Shown here piece by piece: positions 33,091 to 42,078 of a stretch of DNA of 46,221 nucleotides. Each line of letters begins with the position of its first letter. The first letter of the stretch is position 1. Under the pieces are notes generated by a model. That model saw only the letters and a list, made by a program, of their open reading frames with translations, was not told where the DNA came from and searched no databases. A program made the position numbers and the translations under genes. Source of the DNA: Prevotellaceae bacterium (GTDB taxonomy: Bacteria; Bacteroidota; Bacteroidia; Bacteroidales; Bacteroidaceae); contig JAQXXT010000035.1 of assembly GCA_029226205.1 (NCBI GenBank), forward strand, positions 1-46,221, given 5' to 3'.

Positions 33091-36000
33091 ATGGAGAAAA
33101 GATTGTGTACAGTTTTGGCTGGCATATTCCTGAGTTCGGGAATTGCTTTTGCTCAAACCAAAATCTCAGGAACCGTAATCTCGGCAGAAGATGGCCAGCC
33201 CGTTATCGGTGCTTCCATTATGGTGGAAGGCACGAAGACAGGCACTGTTACGAATATCGATGGTCAGTTTGACCTCGACGTTCCTGCCGGGAAGAAACTG
33301 GTAGTCACTTACATCGGCATGCAGCCGCAGACGGTAGTGGCAAAGCCTGGGATGAAGATCACCCTGAAGAATGATGACAAGACGTTGCAGGAAGTTGTCG
33401 TCACGGGTATGACGACACAGGACAAGCGATTGTTCTCTGGTGCCGCCACGAAGATCGACGCCTCGAAGGCGAAGATTGACGGTATGGCCGATATCAGCCG
33501 TTCGCTGGAAGGTCGTGCTGCCGGTGTGAGCGTCCAGAATGTCAGTGGTACGTTTGGTACTGCCCCGAAGATCCGTGTCCGTGGTGCCACGTCTATCTTC
33601 GGTAGTTCGAAGCCGTTGTGGGTTGTCGATGGTGTGATTATGGAGGATGTCGTCGATGTCGATGCCAGCGATCTCTCTTCCGGTGACGCGAAGACCTTGA
33701 TCTCTTCCGCCATCGCCGGATTGAATGCTGATGATATCGAGAGCTTCCAGATCCTGAAGGATGGTTCCGCAACCTCTATCTACGGTGCCCGCGCTATGGC
33801 CGGTGTCATCGTCGTGACGACGAAGAAAGGTAAGGCCGGTCAGGCACATATCGGTTATACCGGTGAGTATACCCTTCGCCTGAAGCCGAGCTACAGCAAC
33901 TTCAACATCATGAACTCCCAGGATCAGATGGAGGTCTATCAGGAGTTGCAGCAGAAAGGTTATCTGAACTATGCCGGTACTGCCAATGCCAGTCAGAGCG
34001 GTGTCTATGGTAAGATGTATCAGCTCATCTCACAGTATGACGCCACCTCCGGTCAGTTTGGTCTCCCCAATACAGAGGAAGCCAAGACTGCTTACCTTCG
34101 TGCCGCTGAGTATCGTAACACCAACTGGTTTGACGAGCTCTTCTCTACGGCTATCATGCACAACCACAGTGTAAGTATTTCCGGTGGTACCGACAAGAGT
34201 CAGTATTACGCTTCCCTGTCCGCCATGTTTGACCCGGGATGGTATAAGGACAGTAAGGTACAACGTTATACAGCCAATATCAATACAACTTATAACATCA
34301 ACAAGCATTTGGATGTCAACCTGATCGGTAATGCCTCCTATCGTAAGCAGAAGGCGCCAGGAACACTGAGCCGTGAGGTAGACCCTGTGACGGGTACCGT
34401 GAAGCGTGACTTCGATATCAACCCGTATTCCTACGCGTTGAATACCTCCCGTACGCTCGATCCGAATACTTATTATACGAGAAACTATGCGCCGTTCAAT
34501 ATCTTCCATGAGTTGGAGACCAACTACATTGATTTGAACGTCAACGATTTCCGTATCCAGGGCTCTCTCGACTACAAGCCCATCCAGAAGGTGAAACTCA
34601 CCGTCCTGGGTGCCGTGAAGAGTTCCTCTTCCTCTCAGGAGCATAACATCGAGGACGACTCCAACCAGGCCCTCGCTTACCGCTCCATGAGCACCACGAC
34701 GATCCGTGACAACAACCCGTTCCTCTATACCGATCCCGATGATCCCTATGCCCTGCCGGTATCCGTCCTTCCTTATGGCGGTATCTATGAGCGTACCGAC
34801 AACCGCTTCTTCGGTTGGGATACCCGTGTCTCCGCATCTTATAATGATGTCTTCAAGGAGAAACACGTGTTGAATGTCTATGCCGGTATGGAGACCAACT
34901 GTGTAGACCGTAAGTCCACATGGTTCCGTGGCTGGGGTCTGATGTACGACAAGGGTGAGGTACCTTTGTATGACTATAAGGTCTTCAAGAAAGGCCAGGA
35001 GATGGGGTCCGAATATTTCACGGTGTCCAACACCCATATCCGTAGTGCTGCCTTCTTCGGTACCGCTACTTATGGCTATGACTCCCGCTACTCCGTGACG
35101 GGAACGTTCCGTTACGAGGGTACGAACTACCTGGGCAAGGCCACCTCTTCCCGTTGGCTGCCTACGTGGAACGTCTCCGGTGCTTGGAACGCCCATAACG
35201 AGAAATTCTGGGCTGACGCCTTCGGCAACGCGTGGACGACGGCAACGCTCCGTCTGAGCTACTCACTCACCGGTGACCGTCCTCCAGTGACCAATGCTAT
35301 GCCGGTCTATACGGGTACTATTCCATGGCGTCCGAACACTTCTACTCAGGAGGCCGCTCTGGATGAGGAACTCGGTAACTCCGACCTGACTTATGAGAAG
35401 AAGCGTGAGTTCAATATCGGTACCGACCTCGGATTCCTCGGCAACCGCATCAACCTCACCATCGATGCTTACTGGCGTAAGAACTCCGACCTCGTCGGTT
35501 ATGCCAACTCCAAGCTCTATGGCTCTTACATCCTTGCCAACGTGGCAGCCATGAAGTCAAGAGGTATCGAGCTCTCTCTGACAACGAACAATATCAAAAC
35601 GAAGGATTTCAGCTGGACAACGAACTTCATCTATTCTTATACGCATAATGAGATCACGAAGCTGAAGTCTATGGCCCGTATCCTCGACCTCGTACAGGGT
35701 ACCGGTTACTCTATGGAGGGCTATCCCGTCAACTCCGTCTTCTCCATTCCTTTCATGGGACTGAACAAGGAAGGTCTGCCGACATTCCGTGATCAGGACG
35801 GCAATATTACGACAACGGGTATCTATTTCCAGGAGCGTGACCCGTCAAAGCTCGGCTTCCTGAAATATGAGGGTCCCGCAGAGCCTACGACGACCGGTTC
35901 TCTCGGTAACGTCTTCAAGTATAAGAACTGGGAGCTGAATGTCTTCATCACCTACAGCTTCGGCAATGTGGTACGTCTCGACCCGGTATTCTCCAATGAA

Positions 36001-36399
36001 TACTCCGACCTGACGGCAACCCCGAAGGAGTTCCGCAACCGCTGGACCGTTCCTGGTGATGAGAACAAGACGACGATCCCTGTTATCGCCAGCAAGCGCC
36101 AGAACGAGCTCGACAGTAACCTCAGCTATGCTTACAACGCATACAACTATTCTTCCGAGCGTATCGCCAAGGGTGACTTCATCCGTATGAAGGAGATCTC
36201 CCTGGGTTATGACTTCCCGCGCACATGGATTAGCTCTTGGGGTCTGTCCAACCTGTCGCTGAAACTGCAGGCTACGAACCTCTTCCTATTCTATGCCGAC
36301 AAGAAGTTGAACGGTCAGGATCCGGAGTTCTTCAACACCGGTGGTGTCGCCGCTCCTACGCCGAAGCAGTTCACGCTGACATTAAGACTCGGTCTTTAA
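33091..36399 (+). CDS. SusC/RagA-type TonB-linked outer membrane transporter
   Basis: A 1102-residue outer membrane importer. The signal peptide (RLCTVLAGIFLSSGIAFAQ) is followed by the carboxypeptidase regulatory-like domain (about 25-95, ISGTVISAEDGQPVIGASIM ... GTVTNIDGQFDL). The TonB box region is LQEVVVTGMTTQ. The plug domain carries the SusC signature (KIRVRGATSIFGSSKPLWVVDGV) and ILKDGSATSIYGARAMAGVIVV. The remaining 850 residues form the barrel, ending in KQFTLTLRLGL. It works with the SusD-like lipoprotein in the next gene, 39 nt away. The substrate cannot be read directly; absence of glycoside hydrolases and presence of metallopeptidases favour peptides. Confidence 0.96.
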   Translation: MEKRLCTVLAGIFLSSGIAFAQTKISGTVISAEDGQPVIGASIMVEGTKTGTVTNIDGQFDLDVPAGKKLVVTYIGMQPQTVVAKPGMKITLKNDDKTLQEVVVTGMTTQDKRLFSGAATKIDASKAKIDGMADISRSLEGRAAGVSVQNVSGTFGTAPKIRVRGATSIFGSSKPLWVVDGVIMEDVVDVDASDLSSGDAKTLISSAIAGLNADDIESFQILKDGSATSIYGARAMAGVIVVTTKKGKAGQAHIGYTGEYTLRLKPSYSNFNIMNSQDQMEVYQELQQKGYLNYAGTANASQSGVYGKMYQLISQYDATSGQFGLPNTEEAKTAYLRAAEYRNTNWFDELFSTAIMHNHSVSISGGTDKSQYYASLSAMFDPGWYKDSKVQRYTANINTTYNINKHLDVNLIGNASYRKQKAPGTLSREVDPVTGTVKRDFDINPYSYALNTSRTLDPNTYYTRNYAPFNIFHELETNYIDLNVNDFRIQGSLDYKPIQKVKLTVLGAVKSSSSSQEHNIEDDSNQALAYRSMSTTTIRDNNPFLYTDPDDPYALPVSVLPYGGIYERTDNRFFGWDTRVSASYNDVFKEKHVLNVYAGMETNCVDRKSTWFRGWGLMYDKGEVPLYDYKVFKKGQEMGSEYFTVSNTHIRSAAFFGTATYGYDSRYSVTGTFRYEGTNYLGKATSSRWLPTWNVSGAWNAHNEKFWADAFGNAWTTATLRLSYSLTGDRPPVTNAMPVYTGTIPWRPNTSTQEAALDEELGNSDLTYEKKREFNIGTDLGFLGNRINLTIDAYWRKNSDLVGYANSKLYGSYILANVAAMKSRGIELSLTTNNIKTKDFSWTTNFIYSYTHNEITKLKSMARILDLVQGTGYSMEGYPVNSVFSIPFMGLNKEGLPTFRDQDGNITTTGIYFQERDPSKLGFLKYEGPAEPTTTGSLGNVFKYKNWELNVFITYSFGNVVRLDPVFSNEYSDLTATPKEFRNRWTVPGDENKTTIPVIASKRQNELDSNLSYAYNAYNYSSERIAKGDFIRMKEISLGYDFPRTWISSWGLSNLSLKLQATNLFLFYADKKLNGQDPEFFNTGGVAAPTPKQFTLTLRLGL

Positions 36400-36438
36400 T
36401 TCATAACACTTGGTCTTTAGAATCATATACAGACAACA

Positions 36439-38028
36439 ATGAAAAAGATTTTCAAATATACTGCTCTGGCGCTGACGGCTCTGACCCTGGGATCCTGTAA
36501 CAGCTTCCTTGATAAGATGCCGGATAACCGTACGACGCTGGACAATGAGGATAAGATATCGGACCTGCTGACGACAGCATATCCGACCACCAGTTATCTG
36601 CTGGTCAACGAGCTCATCTCCGACAACTGTGACTACTATGATCCCACCAACCATGATGGTGACCGTTTTGGTGATGAGACCTTCCAGTGGAAGGATGTCA
36701 CGGAGACCTCCAATGACTGTACCGATTTTCTGTGGACGGCCCTCTACGGTGATATCGCCCAGGCCAACCAGGCCCTCGAGGCAATCAGTGAGCTCCCCGA
36801 TACTACCGACAGTAAGGTGCTGCAGGACAAGGGTGAGGCACTGCTGATCCGTGCCTACAACCATTTCATCCTTGTCAACGAGTTCTCTCAGGCTTACAAC
36901 CCCGAGACGAGCAACAAGGACCTCGGAATCTACTACAGCAAGCAGGTCGAGACTTATAACTCTGACGCTCCGCGTGGTACCGTCGCCGAGACCTACGCCA
37001 ATATCGACAAGGATATTCAGGAAGGTCTGAAACTCATTGGTGACGACTATACCGTTCCTAAGTATCACTTCAACAAGAAAGCTGCCTATGCTTTCGCTGC
37101 CCGTTTCTACCTCTTCTATGATAAGTGGGACGAGGCTGTGAAGTATGCCAACCTCTGTCTCGGTTCTGAGCCCTCCCTGCATGACTATGATGCTCTCGAG
37201 GCTCTGCCGCTGAGTACCTCTTCTCAGGCTATCACGGTGGCCAAGACTTATTGCGACGCCGGTGCCAATGCCAACCTGCTGATCGAAACGGCCAACTCCT
37301 ACGCTGGTCTTGCCGTCGGTCCCTGGGGCTACTACACACGTTACCGCCATGGCAACTACATTGCCGATAATGAGACATTCCATGCAGAGAATATCTGGGG
37401 TGGCAAGCTGCTGCTCCGTTGGAAGTCTTTCGACAACAATACGGCCAGCAGCGACTTCTGTGTCATCATGAAAGTGCCTGCTGTCTTCGAGGAGAAAGAC
37501 CCTGTGGCCCGTACGGGATACTATCATATCCTCAATGTCACGTTCTCCCAGGATGAGACATTGCTTGTACGTGCCGAGGCTTACACCATGCTGAAGCAGT
37601 ATGACAAGGCTTGCGAAGACCTGAATCTCTGGATGCACAACTTCACGAAGTCAACTGTCCAGCTGACTCCGGAGTCTATCCAGAAGTTCTACAAGGATAT
37701 TCCTTACAGCTATGACGACAAGGACATCACGAAGGGCTCTACCATCAAGAAGCACCTCCATCCGCATTTCACCATCGATGCTGAGGGTTCCGTTCAGGAG
37801 AGCATGCTGCAGTGTGTCCTCGACTTCCGTCGCATTGAGACCATGCATCAGGGTCTCCGTTGGTGGGATATCAAGCGTTACAACATCGTGATCCCTCGTC
37901 GTACGATGGGTTCTAACGGTAAACCGGAGAAGATCACCGACTGGCTGAAGCAGGACGATCCCCGTCGTGCTATCCAGATCCCGTTGACGATCCGTACGGC
38001 TGGCGTGACGCCGAATCCCCGTAACTAA
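36439..38028 (+). CDS. SusD/RagB-type surface nutrient-binding lipoprotein
   Basis: A 529-residue lipoprotein that closes over the SusC-like channel and binds substrate. The signal ends in the lipobox LGSC, with Cys at about residue 20, followed by NSFLDKMPDNRTTLDNEDKI, a typical SusD start. TPR-like helices carry EALLIRAYNHFILVNEFSQAYN and AAYAFAARFYLFYDKWDEAV. The C-terminal ETMHQGLRWWDIKRYNI and DDPRRAIQIPLTIRTAG motifs are diagnostic of RagB/SusD. Confidence 0.95.
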   Translation: MKKIFKYTALALTALTLGSCNSFLDKMPDNRTTLDNEDKISDLLTTAYPTTSYLLVNELISDNCDYYDPTNHDGDRFGDETFQWKDVTETSNDCTDFLWTALYGDIAQANQALEAISELPDTTDSKVLQDKGEALLIRAYNHFILVNEFSQAYNPETSNKDLGIYYSKQVETYNSDAPRGTVAETYANIDKDIQEGLKLIGDDYTVPKYHFNKKAAYAFAARFYLFYDKWDEAVKYANLCLGSEPSLHDYDALEALPLSTSSQAITVAKTYCDAGANANLLIETANSYAGLAVGPWGYYTRYRHGNYIADNETFHAENIWGGKLLLRWKSFDNNTASSDFCVIMKVPAVFEEKDPVARTGYYHILNVTFSQDETLLVRAEAYTMLKQYDKACEDLNLWMHNFTKSTVQLTPESIQKFYKDIPYSYDDKDITKGSTIKKHLHPHFTIDAEGSVQESMLQCVLDFRRIETMHQGLRWWDIKRYNIVIPRRTMGSNGKPEKITDWLKQDDPRRAIQIPLTIRTAGVTPNPRN

Positions 38029-38060
38029 TAGTTTACAGAATTCTTTAAGAAGAAAGTCAA

Positions 38061-38999
38061 ATGAAAAAATATATTGCTTTGGCGCTTTGTGCAGTCGCTG
38101 CCCTCAGTGGACTGACCTCCTGCTCCGATGATGATCTGAGTGATACCAGTGTCATCACATCGAAGGCGACGGAGAAGACGCCTTTCGATGCATGGATCAA
38201 GGCCAATTTCACGGATCCTTACAACATCGCCTTCCTCTACCGCTACGAGGATATCGAGTCGGATATGAGCTATTATGTGGTGCCTGCCGATTATGATAAG
38301 GCTGTCAAGCTCGCACATATCGTGAAATATACCTGTGTGGACACCTACGATCAGATTGCCGGTACCGATTTCACGCGTACCTATTTCCCGAAGATGTTCT
38401 TCTGCACCGGTGACTGGGAGTACAACAACAACGGAACCATCATCCTCGGTACTGCCGAGGGTGGTAAGAAGATCTTCCTCGCCGGTGTGAACCACCTCGA
38501 TGAATATCTCAACAACCGTAGCAGCCTCAATGAGTATTATCTCAAGACGATCCATCACGAGTTCACCCATATCCTGAACCAGACGAAGGACTATCCCCAG
38601 GACTTCGCGAAGGTGACGGGTACCGGTTATGTCAATGATTCCTGGAGTACGTCCAAGTATGAGACGGGCTATCTGAAGCGTGGCTTCATCACGGACTACA
38701 GTCAGAAGGAGGCCCGTGAGGACTTCGCCGAGATGATGTCCACCTATATCCTCAATACTCCCGAGCAGTGGGAGGAGTGGATGGACAGTGCCTGCGTCTA
38801 CAAGACGGATGCCAACGGCAAGCGCGTCGTCAGTGACGCTTCCGGCCGTGAGGCACTGGAGAAGAAGCTCTCCTACGTGAAGACCTATATGAAGGAGACT
38901 TTCAACATCGACCTCGACAAGCTCCGTGAGGAAGTTCTCCGCCGTGAGGATAATGTCGTTGCCGGCAAGGTAAATCTTACCGATCTTACAGTAAAATAA
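38061..38999 (+). CDS. Substrate import-associated zinc metallohydrolase lipoprotein
   Basis: A 312-residue surface lipoprotein with lipobox LTSC and an acidic SDDDLSD sequence after it, which resembles the Bacteroidetes lipoprotein export signal. The zinc-binding motif HEFTH is at residues 166-170 in TIHHEFTHILNQTKDYP, and a downstream acidic motif (EAREDFAEMMSTYI) probably gives the third ligand. Proteins of this family are typically encoded next to SusC/SusD pairs, as here. The hydrolysed bond is unknown; peptidase activity is the common guess. Confidence 0.9.
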   Translation: MKKYIALALCAVAALSGLTSCSDDDLSDTSVITSKATEKTPFDAWIKANFTDPYNIAFLYRYEDIESDMSYYVVPADYDKAVKLAHIVKYTCVDTYDQIAGTDFTRTYFPKMFFCTGDWEYNNNGTIILGTAEGGKKIFLAGVNHLDEYLNNRSSLNEYYLKTIHHEFTHILNQTKDYPQDFAKVTGTGYVNDSWSTSKYETGYLKRGFITDYSQKEAREDFAEMMSTYILNTPEQWEEWMDSACVYKTDANGKRVVSDASGREALEKKLSYVKTYMKETFNIDLDKLREEVLRREDNVVAGKVNLTDLTVK

Positions 39000-39012
39000 A
39001 AAGAAGAACGTT

Positions 39013-40698
39013 ATGAAACTGAAAAATATATTTCTCTTTTTCGTACTTGCCGCTCCGGCTCTTCTCCTGCAGTCTTGTCTGAAGGATCAGGAGGATGACT
39101 TTGATCAGTCGTCTTCCGCTCGTATGTCGGAGTTCCTGGCCAATGCCAAGCAGGTCCTCGAGAGTTCCGAGAACGGCTGGGCTCTGGACTATTATCCGAA
39201 GTCCACGCGTGACTACGGCGGCTTTGTCTATACCATCAAGTTCAATGGTGGCAAGGCTACCGTCGGCATGGAGGGAACGACGGATCAGGAGACCTCTCTC
39301 TACACGATGACCAATGATGACGGTCCTGTGCTGTCTTTCGACTCCTACAACACGCTGCTGCATAAGTTTGCCACTCCGCATAATGGTGCCGACAAGGGCC
39401 AGGAGGGTGACTTCGAGTTCGTTATCGACTCCGTGGGTACTGATCTCATCAAGTGCCACGGCAAGCGTAACCAGAACACGATGTATTTCCATCGTCTGAC
39501 GACCTCCTCTGCCGACTACCTCAAGCAGGTGGAGAAGATGGATACGATCTTCAACCTCGCCAGCGCTGACTTCACGCTCAACGGCGTGAAGACGAAGGTC
39601 AACTTCGAGAAGACCAACCGTCAGGCACAGGTCATCTCCAATAATGACACGATAAAGACGCAGTATGTCGTCACCCCCGAGGGTGTCCGCCTCTATACGC
39701 CGACGAATGTCAATGGCGCACAGCTGTGGAATCTCGATTATGACTATACTAAGTTGTCACTGACCGATCAGAGCATTGCTGCCGAGAAGGTATGGGTCAG
39801 CCCGAGCCTCGTGGTCAGCACGATCACTTCCTCCGGCGTCGTCGGTTCCACGAATGAGGGCCAGACGAAAACCTATAATGGCTATCGTCTTGACCAGATT
39901 ACGGCTACTCCCGCTGCTTCCGACTCCTGGCTCTCTGTTTCCAAGACAGAGAATGGTCTGACTATCACCTCTGCCGCCAATGATACCGGTGCGCCGCGTA
40001 CGGGTAAGATCATCCTTTCAAATGGTGACTATAAGTCTACGCTCTATGTCACGCAGGCCAGCATCAGCCAGATTGCCGGTTCTTATCTCTGCTCCTATTA
40101 TAACTACTTCGATGGTTACAGCTATTCCGATAAGACGGCGACTCTGTCGAAGCAAGGAGACTACTATGAGATTGACTACGATCGTACAATCAAGGAATAT
40201 GATGACGCCACGGGTATGGTGAAGGAATATACTGGTTCTGTCCCGATGACCGTCAGCTACAATGCTGAAACGGCAACACTGAGTGTCGTCGGCGGTACGG
40301 GTAATCTCTACTCCCTCCAGTCTGGTGATAAGTTCTACTTCTGCAATGCCTTCTTCGACGCTGATATGAGTGGTATGTATTACTCTCACTCTGACCTCTA
40401 CAGCGCGCCGTTGATTTTCAATGCCGACGGCAGCATGACGGCAACCTTCACCGGAAAGGTTGGCAACAACTCCACGATCAGTTATATTGGTCAGGCCATG
40501 ACTACCTATCAGTATCCTTCCAGTGACACAGAAGTAACCGACCGTGCCCACGATGGTGGCTGGTACAGTCTGATCAAGGACTTCGTCCTCTACCGTAAGG
40601 CAACCTCCGGCGCTAAGCCTCATGCCAAAAAGGCTCCGCAGGAGAAGAAGGGCAATATCCAGTTGTCTAAGAACGCGTTACGTTTCATTTTAAGATAA
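39013..40698 (+). CDS. DUF4302-type surface lipoprotein with an internal BACON-like domain
   Basis: A 561-residue lipoprotein (lipobox LLQSC, about residue 22) that follows the zinc hydrolase after 13 nt. The first 200 residues resemble the DUF4302 family often found in this gene order (ARMSEFLANAKQVLESSENGWALDYYP). A BACON-like beta sandwich is seen about residues 295-345 (SWLSVSKTENGLTITSAAND ... LYVTQASI). The C-terminal part is beta-rich and of unknown role. It probably binds substrate or supports the SusCD complex at the cell surface. Confidence 0.8.
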   Translation: MKLKNIFLFFVLAAPALLLQSCLKDQEDDFDQSSSARMSEFLANAKQVLESSENGWALDYYPKSTRDYGGFVYTIKFNGGKATVGMEGTTDQETSLYTMTNDDGPVLSFDSYNTLLHKFATPHNGADKGQEGDFEFVIDSVGTDLIKCHGKRNQNTMYFHRLTTSSADYLKQVEKMDTIFNLASADFTLNGVKTKVNFEKTNRQAQVISNNDTIKTQYVVTPEGVRLYTPTNVNGAQLWNLDYDYTKLSLTDQSIAAEKVWVSPSLVVSTITSSGVVGSTNEGQTKTYNGYRLDQITATPAASDSWLSVSKTENGLTITSAANDTGAPRTGKIILSNGDYKSTLYVTQASISQIAGSYLCSYYNYFDGYSYSDKTATLSKQGDYYEIDYDRTIKEYDDATGMVKEYTGSVPMTVSYNAETATLSVVGGTGNLYSLQSGDKFYFCNAFFDADMSGMYYSHSDLYSAPLIFNADGSMTATFTGKVGNNSTISYIGQAMTTYQYPSSDTEVTDRAHDGGWYSLIKDFVLYRKATSGAKPHAKKAPQEKKGNIQLSKNALRFILR

Positions 40699-40705
40699 TA
40701 GAAAG

Positions 40706-41755
40706 ATGAAAAAAATATATAGTTTTCTGATGCTCATCGGTCTGCTGTGCCTCGTGTCGGCCTGCAGCGATGATGATGCCGGTGAGCAGTATCTGAAGAC
40801 CAACAGTATCACGGTCGTCAAGAGTAATGTCAGCTTCTCCGCTGCTGCCGGTGAGGGCCAGGTCGTTGTCACCGCTCCCGGTGCCATCACGGCAACGCTT
40901 GCCGACTCTTCCTGGGCAAAGGCAACCGTCGACGGTAGTACGGTGAATGTCAGTGTCAAGGCCAACGCCTCTGAGGATGCCCGTAACACGATGCTGACGA
41001 TCCGTAATGGCGAGGATTCCGTACAGGTCAACGTCCTGCAGATTGGTAATATCTATCAGACGACGATCCCTGACTATATCGCCTTTGGTTCCAACAAGAA
41101 GGATTCCGTCTATTATGTCATCGACCACTCACAGCCTGTCACCATCGTCTCTACGCCTTCCTGGGCAGAGGCAACGCTCAATGGTGATACGCTGAAGGTT
41201 AAGGTCAGCGAGAAGGCCGCCTCCGATCCGATGCGTATTGGTGATATCGTTCTGGAGAATGCCGGTGTGAAGAACAGTTATAAGGTTGTGCAGTATGACC
41301 TCGCTTCCGATATCGAAGGTTCCTATACCCTCTCGGGTACCGATGCCGACGGCAATGCCATCTCTTACGACGTTACATATGAGAACAACGCGCTGAAGTT
41401 GAAGGACTACAACATCACGCTTCCGATTACTTTCGATAGCAGTGAGATGTCCTTCACAACTACCGTAAACAACTCTTACATTGGTAAGGCTGATCTGAAG
41501 GGTGCTTCCCGTCTTTATTATCTTGAACTGGTGGATGCCGAGGGCACAACCTATAAGGTGTATACGGACAATGCCATTGCGGCTCCGCTGAATCTGAGTG
41601 CTTCACCACTGACGGCATCCTTCGCCGGTGATTTGAAGAGCAAGGCCTTCACCGCCTTCCGCTTCACGGCCTATCGTATTAAGAACAATATCGACAGATG
41701 GCACATGAAGGATTATGATGTGGTCATCAATAATCCGGTGCTGACGAAGAAATAA
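40706..41755 (+). CDS. Surface lipoprotein with two BACON-like domains
   Basis: A 349-residue lipoprotein (lipobox VSAC, followed by SDDDAGEQ, again an acidic export-like signal). Two tandem BACON-like Ig folds are visible: about residues 35-115 (SWAKATVDGSTVNVSVKANA ... VQVNVLQIG) and 120-195 (SWAEATLNGDTLKVKVSEKA ... YKVVQYD). The last 150 residues are beta-rich and unassigned. It starts 7 nt after the previous stop and closes the operon. BACON domains are thought to bind glycans or mucin or to act as spacers. Confidence 0.82.
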   Translation: MKKIYSFLMLIGLLCLVSACSDDDAGEQYLKTNSITVVKSNVSFSAAAGEGQVVVTAPGAITATLADSSWAKATVDGSTVNVSVKANASEDARNTMLTIRNGEDSVQVNVLQIGNIYQTTIPDYIAFGSNKKDSVYYVIDHSQPVTIVSTPSWAEATLNGDTLKVKVSEKAASDPMRIGDIVLENAGVKNSYKVVQYDLASDIEGSYTLSGTDADGNAISYDVTYENNALKLKDYNITLPITFDSSEMSFTTTVNNSYIGKADLKGASRLYYLELVDAEGTTYKVYTDNAIAAPLNLSASPLTASFAGDLKSKAFTAFRFTAYRIKNNIDRWHMKDYDVVINNPVLTKK

Positions 41756-41779
41756 GTCTTCCCCAAACATTCTCGTGGG

Positions 41780-41820
41780 TCCCCTTGTTGGAATATCGTT
41801 TCCTGCAGGGGGATTTTTTT
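41780..41820 (+). terminator. Intrinsic terminator of the SusCD operon
   Basis: TCCCCTTG ... CAGGGGGA with an additional inner GGAA/TTCC pairing, followed by seven T. It lies 25 nt after the last stop. Confidence 0.75.
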
Positions 41821-41826
41821 GTTCTA

Positions 41827-41933
41827 CCACTGTAGGGGCGGCCCGGGTGGCCGTCCTAACACCACGAATTCCCCATTAGGACGGCCACAAGGGCCGCACC
41901 CTACAGTGGAAGTTGGGCCACCCGTCCCTACGG
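41827..41933. repeat. REP-like cluster X: inverted A pair with altered but still complementary ends
   Basis: A+ variant at 41827-41859 and A- at 41876-41909. The outer ends read CCACTGTAGGG and CCCTACAGTGG, so the change from the usual CCACCG/CGGTGG occurs in both arms and pairing is kept. The left loop is CGGGT in place of CTTGT. A third degenerate reverse unit (GGGCCACCCGTCCCTACGG) lies at 41915-41933. The gap 41756-42078 holds only the terminator, these repeats and the promoter. Confidence 0.87.
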
Positions 41934-41994
41934 ATAGTAAAGAAATATGAAATTGTTAAATATTCGGTTTTGATGCAAGATATTTGTAAAAATA

Positions 41995-42026
41995 TTTGTT
42001 GGATTGAAAAAGAATCCGTAATTTTG
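41995..42026 (+). promoter_or_regulatory. Consensus promoter of the exported hypothetical protein
   Basis: TTTG at 41995-41998, 20-nt spacer, TAATTTTG at 42019-42026, an exact match, giving a leader of about 45 nt. Confidence 0.75.
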
Positions 42027-42078
42027 TCTCCAATTAATATAAATATTGTATTTGAGATTTTTTTAACAGGAATTTAGT

